64,000 bases of DNA from Carposina sasakii. Lineage: Eukaryota; Arthropoda; Insecta; Lepidoptera; Carposinidae. The stretch covers positions 11,453,899 to 11,517,898 of the forward strand of contig CP053152.1 of NCBI GenBank assembly GCA_014607495.2, given 5' to 3'. The notes under the pieces are model-generated. The model saw only the letters and a list, made by a program, of their open reading frames with translations. It was not told where the DNA came from and made no database searches. This document shows positions 57,499 to 64,000 of this stretch, piece by piece; position 1 is the stretch's first letter; each line of letters begins with the position of its first letter. The translations under genes were made by a program, and so were the position numbers.

Positions 57499-59093
57499 AT
57501 AGGTTTTGTCAAGTTTCTAAACTAATTTCAATTAAACAAGAAACAATGAGATTAATAAAAACCAGTGTTCATTTAAAACTTGAACGCAGTGAAAAATATT
57601 CAAAAAAATCTATATAGTAGTACCTTCTTTAAAGGTAAGTGCCCCTATTCTGTGTCTAGCGATACCTAGATTCGAGTAGAAGGCTAATAAACTCAGAGCG
57701 CGCTACTGCATGAATAAAATTATAATGAATTTCAACGGTACATTATCGTCGCTTTAATCAGATGTGGCGGCGCATATGCATTAGATAGTATGATGCACAG
57801 GAATCGCGAGTTCAAGAGGAAAACCCGGTTTTGAGTTATGTACCCGACTGTACTTATCTTAGCTCGCGCTCTATTTTAATGGCCGCGTTCTTGATTTGTA
57901 GAGCTTCGTACAATCGAGTGCAGTCTTTGTTTGGATAGGATAAAGTTTGGAAGTTGTAATAAATTGTATACCTTATTTTAGGAAGCATTTCTACTCATTT
58001 AATTAAGCAAATAACTTACAATGTTTACCTAATTTCGCATGACACTCAATCTTAATCTTGGCAAACCCAATCAGGGTCGGGATCACCGGAATCCCTTCTC
58101 GGAGAATGTCACCGGGACCTCTGTAGCATCACTAATAGCACATCGAAGAAACGCAAACACCTCTGGCTAATCGCTTAATCAAAATTTATTCCGCACTTTG
58201 ATTTTAAATTTGGGACGCAACATTTATTACTGGGGTCCTCGAAGCAACCCTTCGCGGGGAGCTTCATTATCGCGGATTAAGGCTGCGGAATATTTTATCG
58301 ATCGCATCGAACCCGCCAGTATTCATTTTCAATTAAGCGCCAAGTATTTTATTAAGTTTGAGCGCGGAATTGATGAGTTTCGCGAACTAATATTTACAAT
58401 GGCGTGCGTGGTGGGGCTGCTTGCCAACATAATTGTGAAGTGACATATTGAGAAAACTCACGGTATGTTTGTAGGATACTACGAAAGGTCTTGAATAGAC
58501 AGTGGTGGCATGTGGTGTCACAGAGTATAGTAGTTTCATACTAATACAAAGTCGCGGTCGGTGACAGAACCGTGGCGGTACCGCTCTTGTAATCGTAAAA
58601 TTGTTAACTTTAATGAGCTACTCTTCGTGGGAAGTGTTTGTCTTGGAAGTAAGGTTGGAAGTCTTAAGCAAGTCATGCTTAATGTGTAATGCTTGATATA
58701 AAATACGTAACTTTTCTGTATTTTTCCTGTTATTGTATTGTACCTATTTGTCTTTCTTTTGTTTTAATTGAGATTTGGAATTGCCAAACTTACACTTTAC
58801 AAAAGAGCTGTATTAACCTTTAGAAGACTGTGGAGGACTTTTCTCATAACAAGTTAACTGACACAGGTCGAGAAGGATCGCTTTTTTCTCTCATACTAAT
58901 TTCACAAAAAAAAAACAATTTAATTACAAGTTCCAAAACATTTTCCATTAAACTTCCTCACACAAACTATCTAATAATTCCATCAGGTCTTTATAACATT
59001 TCAAAGCGGTCTCTAACAATACAAACGATTTCTGCTCGTGTCATCAATCGTTTCCTAGATTCCACAATAGTCTAGCCTTGGGGATCAATATTC
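57499..59093. other. Unique spacer
   Basis: 58080-58450 is a balanced, non-repetitive island; its 81-codon frame starts at TTG and is not called. 58800-59090 would be 3' of the minus-strand exon candidate and could be its untranslated region; TTTATT on plus (AATAAA on minus) occurs near 58220. Confidence 0.3.
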
Positions 59094-59537
59094 AATTTAA
59101 ATCTCTAAACAACTAGCGCCGGATTTGGATGTTCTTTCACAAAGCATTGTTGCGTTGGAACCAGGAATTATGAAGGAAGAACTATGAGGAGATGTTAATG
59201 TAGATCTGTGACCGCTAATATTACTCAATGTACTCAGTGCAGTGTGAAAGCCAAATCCAAGGCCATGAGAAACTGCTGTCAAGAAAAAAAATCATCAGTA
59301 GAAGAAATGCCGCAAACGTGTCTATAAAATAAATGACCAAATGATTCTTTTATGTATCTATGAGTCAAATTAAGAATTTTTTTTTTGCTTGAAACATGGC
59401 AAACTTATTATAAAAACTAAAAATCCGCTAGTTCTATTTCGGTTATACAAGAAGAATGGTAAATTAATGTTGTGTCCATACCACCTTCTTCTTGTTCTTT
59501 CTCCATGATTGGAACCGATGAGGTGACTTCAATTTCC
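59094..59537 (-). CDS. Candidate last two exons of an unidentified gene
   Basis: Upstream exon: acceptor GAGCTCAG, then 59537 down to 59486 (or 59483), reading EIEVTSSVPIMEKEQEE. A donor follows (AAG then GTGGTA, or GTG then GTATGG). After an intron of about 210 bp comes TACTGATG (branch-point-like), TTTTTTTTCTTGACAG and an exon from 59275 reading AVSHGLGFGFHTALSTLSNI, then SGHRSTLTSPHSSSFIIPGS, NATMLCERTSKSGASCLEI and TAA at 59094-59096. The donor leaves one G and the acceptor supplies CA, completing Ala, so phases agree. The acceptor is a NAGNAG (CAGCAG) that could add or drop one codon. Product unknown; serine-rich, no membrane segment. Earlier exons were not found upstream on this strand. 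Confidence 0.4.
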
Positions 59538-60817
59538 TGAGCTCAAGCTAGAAATGGCGCAGGGAATGTTGAGTTCAGTGCACAAACATAGAAATCTGTA
59601 TATGGATGGCATTAAAACAAAGCGGTCGTTGTATATTGAAAAGATTTACAAGAAAAGATATGAGAAATTATACCATTGAGTTATAAAATTCTGGATTGAA
59701 AACTGTACAATTACGAGTAGTACTCGTACTTGCTACGACAGATAACTCTAAATTCCAAAGGTCGATGCAAATGTGCATTATATTTATTGTCCCGTAGGTA
59801 GGTAGGCACTGCACCTAAAAAAAGTGACATGAGATTGATCTCTAGTCTAAAACCCTAAGTACGACTACGAAATATAATATATCTATCTATGCATAATATT
59901 ACGCATCCCTGAGCAAATAGGCTATCCCTTTATGAATGAACAGACGAGCATATTTGAAGTTATTAAAAACTTAAGTATTAATTTATGGCTTAAGTATTTT
60001 CTAAAAAAATACTAATATGAAACATAACCCACTAAAATACACAGAATTTAATAGCATTCGCAAAAATCTAATTATTTTAAACATTTTTTTGCACTTATAA
60101 ATATATAAAAACACAGCGTTAGTTACTTCCATAATCTCTACAGTGAAATGGACTATCAGAGCTTTTGATCCATGCACCAGGCCGGCAGGAAGGGAAACAA
60201 TTCTGGACAGAAATTTGATGATCGATTGGGGAAATATATAGTGCTTTATTGCTGATCTGCATTTCGTTATTTACTACAAAATGGGTTTGGAGCAATTCAG
60301 CAATAAATATAATATATTTGGGTTTTGCAACAGCTCGTCTGTATTACCCAAACGCCTTGCATCAAGTCGCATCGTAGTGCAGAATAAATAGAAGCTCTGA
60401 GAACCGGTTACAGCGCATAGATGCAACTTCCTGTAGGTGCTAGCGGTGCAGGCGCGTCCTGTTGCAGCGATTTAATTAGCATGTGTCAAACAATTAGAAA
60501 TAGGGCGAAGGAATACGATTAGTGAATTTATCTAATGATTTTCTATTTTGCTCACCTTAGCTACTCGTATATGTTTTAAGTTAGCTGAATCTTGTAGATA
60601 TTGCATCGTTTGTTGCCCCAATTATTTTTATGTTAATGCATATTCTTTTCTCAAGTAATTTCACATTCCACTGTTCGCAAACTGTGATGTAACGAGAACA
60701 ATATGAAACTACTTCATATTACTAGCATTAAAATAATCATATGATTTTCTAGTAAATATCTACATTTTCTATGAAGGCTTCTTTTTTAGCCCAAGTAATA
60801 TTAAATACGCGAAGGTA
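59538..60817. other. Spacer with unique patches
   Basis: 60120-60240 has a short open frame on plus after CTCTACAG (KWTIRAFDPCTRPAGRETIL then DRNLMIDWGNI and a stop) but also an open frame on minus. 60340-60500 is a non-repetitive island. No call made. Confidence 0.25.
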
Positions 60818-60935
60818 AGTTTTTTTTTACAATTAGATAGGCAAACATTTGACCGCCATCGTGCCTGATGTTAAGCAAGATGCTGTCTAAGGTGGTACAT
60901 GTTTGCCTAGAAAGTGCCTATTCACTCTAGCTTTT
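60818..60935 (-). mobile_element. LINE 3' end, short copy
   Basis: A T9 run then ACAATTAGATAGGCAAACAT and GACCGCCATCGTGCCTGATG, near-identical to 50731-50845. Severely 5'-truncated. Confidence 0.75.
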
Positions 60936-62081
60936 TTTAGATTGTTTGTTACGAGTTTATGCTTTATTTACTCAACCAATGTTCTTGAATATTGCATATA
61001 TATGTATTTTACTCGTAGTTGAAAGTGCGAAAAAGGACATTAGTATACGTCGCCGTCGAAAACAGCAGCTAGTAATCTATATCTCCGTAAACGTTGCGAC
61101 AAATGCTCTCAGCCAAGATTCGAGCAGCGAATATATACACACTAGAAAGTACAAAGAATTCCTATTCTTCTCAACAATGTTGTACTCAAGCGGGCTCAAA
61201 GAGAACGCATCACTCGTAAATCCCGGCAGACGAAGCCTCACCTGCACTCATTATATTTACGCCGCAATAATAAAACTTCCAGCTCTGAATATTGAATCCG
61301 CCGGGAGAGGCGGTCTCCTTACTTATTGCCGACAGTTATGCAATATGCTGGCTAGGTTTTAATAAAGGCTCCATTGCGAAAAGTTTTCGTTTCGCGAAGG
61401 CGAGCGCGGCCGACAATGAGCTAAGCTCGGCTTTCGGAATAAAGGCTATAGCGCAATAGCCAGAGCCGAGTGGCTGCGAGTGTGACAGGATACAGAAAAA
61501 CGTGACCTGCTGGATTGCGGAAAAGTATTTTTTTTTACGATAATTTCTGAATTTTTGGGGTCTTCTATGCTGCTCTGGAAGTGAAAAAATAACGTGTAAT
61601 ACTACAGCACCTTCCTTTCCCGGGCATACTGTACAAGCCAGTAGAGGGACAAGAGGGTCTTGGTGTTTTGTAGGCGATGGGCTGACCACCTGTCACTACT
61701 AACCGAACTTGTACATCTCAACTATACCCTAAAAATTGATCAGAAGTGGCACCATGTGGTTCTAGCGGCCCTTAGTGCTTTGCCTACCTCGTAAGGAATA
61801 AACACGTGATATATGTATGTAATTTCTAAATTATGAAATCCCAAGTGAAGCAAAGAAAATTGCATGGAAGTGATAGCTAAGTTACTGAGTTGTTTTTATG
61901 CTATATGTAATGTGTTATTCATATAAATTGTGGTAAATACCTATCTATATTTTATTGTTTTCATTTAATATCATTCATTATAAGACCTATATACGACGTG
62001 GTCGATTCTAACCGTCACACTTAACATCAACTTAAAATAGTTATGTAGGTATGTCCTTTTCCATTCTTAATTAATATCGTC
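60936..62081. other. Unique spacer
   Basis: 60960-61480 is GC-richer and non-repetitive. Long frames on both strands (60946-61362 plus, 61336-61689 minus) start at TTG and GTG and show no recognised domain. Possibly a conserved non-coding region; nothing firm. Confidence 0.25.
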
Positions 62082-62270
62082 GTCAGCCTATTGCAGTCCA
62101 CTGCTGGACGTAGGCCTCCCCCAGTGTACGCCACATGGCTCGATCTCCCGTTTTTGCCATCCAGTCACTACTAGCCGTCCTCTTGTCATCGGTTCATCTG
62201 ACCGGAGGGCGCCCAATTCTACGCTTGCCGAGGCGCGGTCTCCATTCGAGAATCCATTTTTTTTAATTAT
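62082..62270 (-). mobile_element. RTE-like LINE 3' end, best copy
   Basis: The minus strand reads RILEWRPRLGKRRIGRPPVR, then TGA in place of a codon, TDDKRTASSDWMAKTGDRAM, WRTLGEAYVQQWTAIG and a stop. RPRLGKRR-GRPP-RW-DD and the QQWTAIG terminus identify a lepidopteran RTE-type reverse transcriptase end (family knowledge). One premature stop. Confidence 0.8.
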
Positions 62271-63162
62271 TTATTTCATTTAAATTTACAATTAATGCTT
62301 AAAATTAGATAGCACATTACCAAACTCGCAGCAGTTTATCGGTAATTATCAGGTTCCAAGATGTTCAAAAACAATAACCATATACTAATCTACCAATCTA
62401 TTCATCCATATATATAGGTACAGTCAAATAAAAATGGAGTCACTATCTACCTGCAGCATCAAAACAACCGCTTTCCACTAAATGAATATGATTATATATG
62501 GTACATAATATACCTAAACAACATTTTAAAGAATTGTTTGTCTGTCTGTTTGTTCGGGTCATCTTTAAAGTGGCTAGACTGCTTTTTACGGAACTTTAAT
62601 TAGCATACAGCGACGTAAGAATCAGTTGTTCAGGCCACTTTAATTAGTTTACTCCACTGTCCATCGGTTCTACGATAGATGTGGCCTAATTAATAAAGAT
62701 CATAATATTATAGAGCATTTACGAAACTTATTTCTATAAACGAATGGTGGTATAAAATATAATTAAGATAATGGCATAGAAAACTTTAAATAGTAATTTA
62801 AAACACCTATTTCCAAATTACGGTAATCACAGGAACGTTCGTGCCAAAAGGTCAAATGGTGGCAGAAAGTCAATACCCAATCATTACGGGCGTGAAGTGG
62901 CGTCGTCGCGTGCAAGCCAAAACTGTGCAATCATCTTTTAAGTTTAGTTAAATTTATAATTACCGGCTACAAGCAGCATAGATTTAATGATAGAGACAAA
63001 CCAAGACACCGGCGTAGTTATTTATAACTTGTGTGATATTAATTATTGACGTAGATTTACGAGTACAATAGATGCCATATTTTTATGCATACCATTTGAA
63101 ACTACATAGTATATGAAATTTTAAGCATAGGTAAGCTAGCATTATGTACCTGGGTGGACATT
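62271..63162. other. AT-rich spacer
   Basis: Nothing recognised. Confidence 0.4.
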
Positions 63163-63302
63163 GGTGTATTTCCGGAATGGGGTAGTCAGAACCGCAAGAT
63201 CATTAAAAACATCCCACAGCCTCGTTAAGTACAGATGTAAATTATCAGTCACACGCCACTAACTTATCGCCTAAGAGAATGAGGTGCCTAAATCAGAAGG
63301 CA
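63163..63302 (-). repeat. Interspersed repeat C fragment
   Basis: Contains GGAATGGGGTAGTCAGAACC, AAACATCCCACAGCC and ACTTATCGCC, an inverted, diverged version of 23100-23295. Confidence 0.5.
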
Positions 63303-63545
63303 CTTTTTTTTTCTTTTTTTTTTCACACTTCACAACACATTAACTTAGTCCCACATTAAGATCCCTAAGGTCTTGTGTCGTGGGTACTAAGCAACGGTAT
63401 ATAAATACATAGATAAGTATAGAAACATCCATGACTCGGAAACAAACATTAATATTCATCATATCAATGTTTGCACCTACCGGGATTCGAACCCAGGACC
63501 TATGGCATCGCAGGCAGGGTCACTACCTACTACACCAATCGGCCG
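63303..63545 (-). mobile_element. tRNA-derived SINE (family B)
   Basis: On the minus strand a tRNA-like head (63470-63543) carries an A-box-like TGGTGTAGTAGGTAG and a B-box GGGTTCGAATCCC. Then a body with GTTTCCGAGTCATGGATG, TATATACCGTTGCTTAGTAC and ACAAGACCTTAGGGATCTTA, and a T/A-rich tail. This body is common in lepidopteran genomes (family knowledge). It still holds both pol III promoter boxes. Confidence 0.85.
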
Positions 63546-64000
63546 TCAACTTTATTAATTCAGAATAGAATTATATTACATACTTTTAATGTAACTAACA
63601 CCATGTTAGAAAAACCAGAAGCAAATATTGGTTCAGATTCAAAATTCAAAAGATGCGTTACACCACCTTTCCCAAAACAAGCGACTTCCCCATAAATCAC
63701 GGTACGCCACGAAGCGCATATTTCATAGTTAATTCTTTTGCATTTAGAAACAGCCTGTATAATGCTGGATTGCTGTTGGTTCACCCTGTATATAATGGGA
63801 CGTCCGTCTTCAGGGCCGTTGCATGCACCTGTACTGCAATAAATCTTTATGGTATTGTGAAGTATTTTCAAATTTTTTGTAATTATTTTTAGCAAAGTAA
63901 AATGCAGTAAGTTAATTTGACGAATATGATAATTTTTTCCTAGGTGTATTCATATTTTATTAAGTTTGTGTTTTTTGAGTTATAGTTATTTATTAAAAGT
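63546..64000. other. Spacer with possible MITE end
   Basis: CACCCTGTATA near 63783 resembles the inward-reading right end of the TACAGGGTG elements, but no left end was found. Overlapping frames on both strands are not called. Confidence 0.3.

Noticed and set aside
60120..60240. Exon after CTCTACAG on the plus strand
   Set aside because: The same interval is open on the minus strand, the frame ends within 35 codons and no donor or partner exon is visible.
60946..61689. Two long frames (138 and 117 codons) on opposite strands
   Set aside because: Non-ATG starts and no splice or domain support; more likely a GC-richer non-coding island.

Overview
This window looks like nuclear DNA from a moth or butterfly. 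It is AT-rich and I can identify no complete protein-coding gene in it. Repeat types that I associate with Lepidoptera are spread through it: RTE-like LINE 3' ends whose reading frame closes in GEAYVQQWTAIG and runs into a (TGA)n tail; tRNA-derived SINEs; Helitron-like elements that start with TC, end with CTAG and sit between A and T; and many short foldback or terminal-inverted-repeat elements, several beginning TACAGG. No ribosomal RNA, functional tRNA, LTR retrotransposon, CRISPR array or bacterial operon is visible.

Layout. 1-6.4 kb: AT-rich DNA with LINE remnants, a GC-rich block ending in (ATT)n and two foldback elements. 6.4-13.5 kb: three Helitron-like copies, a candidate terminal exon at 6900, a 66-codon ORF that continues in frame after one TGA (8139-8498), a repeat at 9.1 kb and two motif-rich islands. 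13.5-21.4 kb: a tandem duplication, a 134-codon AT-rich ORF, a SINE with clear target-site duplications and a repeat with perfect 57-bp arms. 21.4-30 kb: mostly unique DNA with homeodomain-type TAAT motifs, broken by LINE fragments. 30-36.5 kb: dense repeats, including two oppositely oriented Helitron-like copies with internal minisatellites. 36.5-50.7 kb: mixed unique DNA, MITEs and two splice-signal-bearing exon candidates. 50.7-57.5 kb: a LINE reverse-transcriptase remnant, four MITEs and a SINE. 57.5-64 kb: largely unique DNA with the best candidate for real coding sequence, two phase-compatible exons on the minus strand at 59094-59537, then LINE and SINE copies.

Interpretation (inference). 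The window fits a gene desert or a very large intron: repeats between islands of unique, slightly GC-richer, TAAT-rich sequence that could be regulatory. The minus-strand exon pair may be the 3' end of a gene whose upstream exons were not found. Exon, regulatory and superfamily calls are made by eye, so confidence is kept low where only signals or composition support them.
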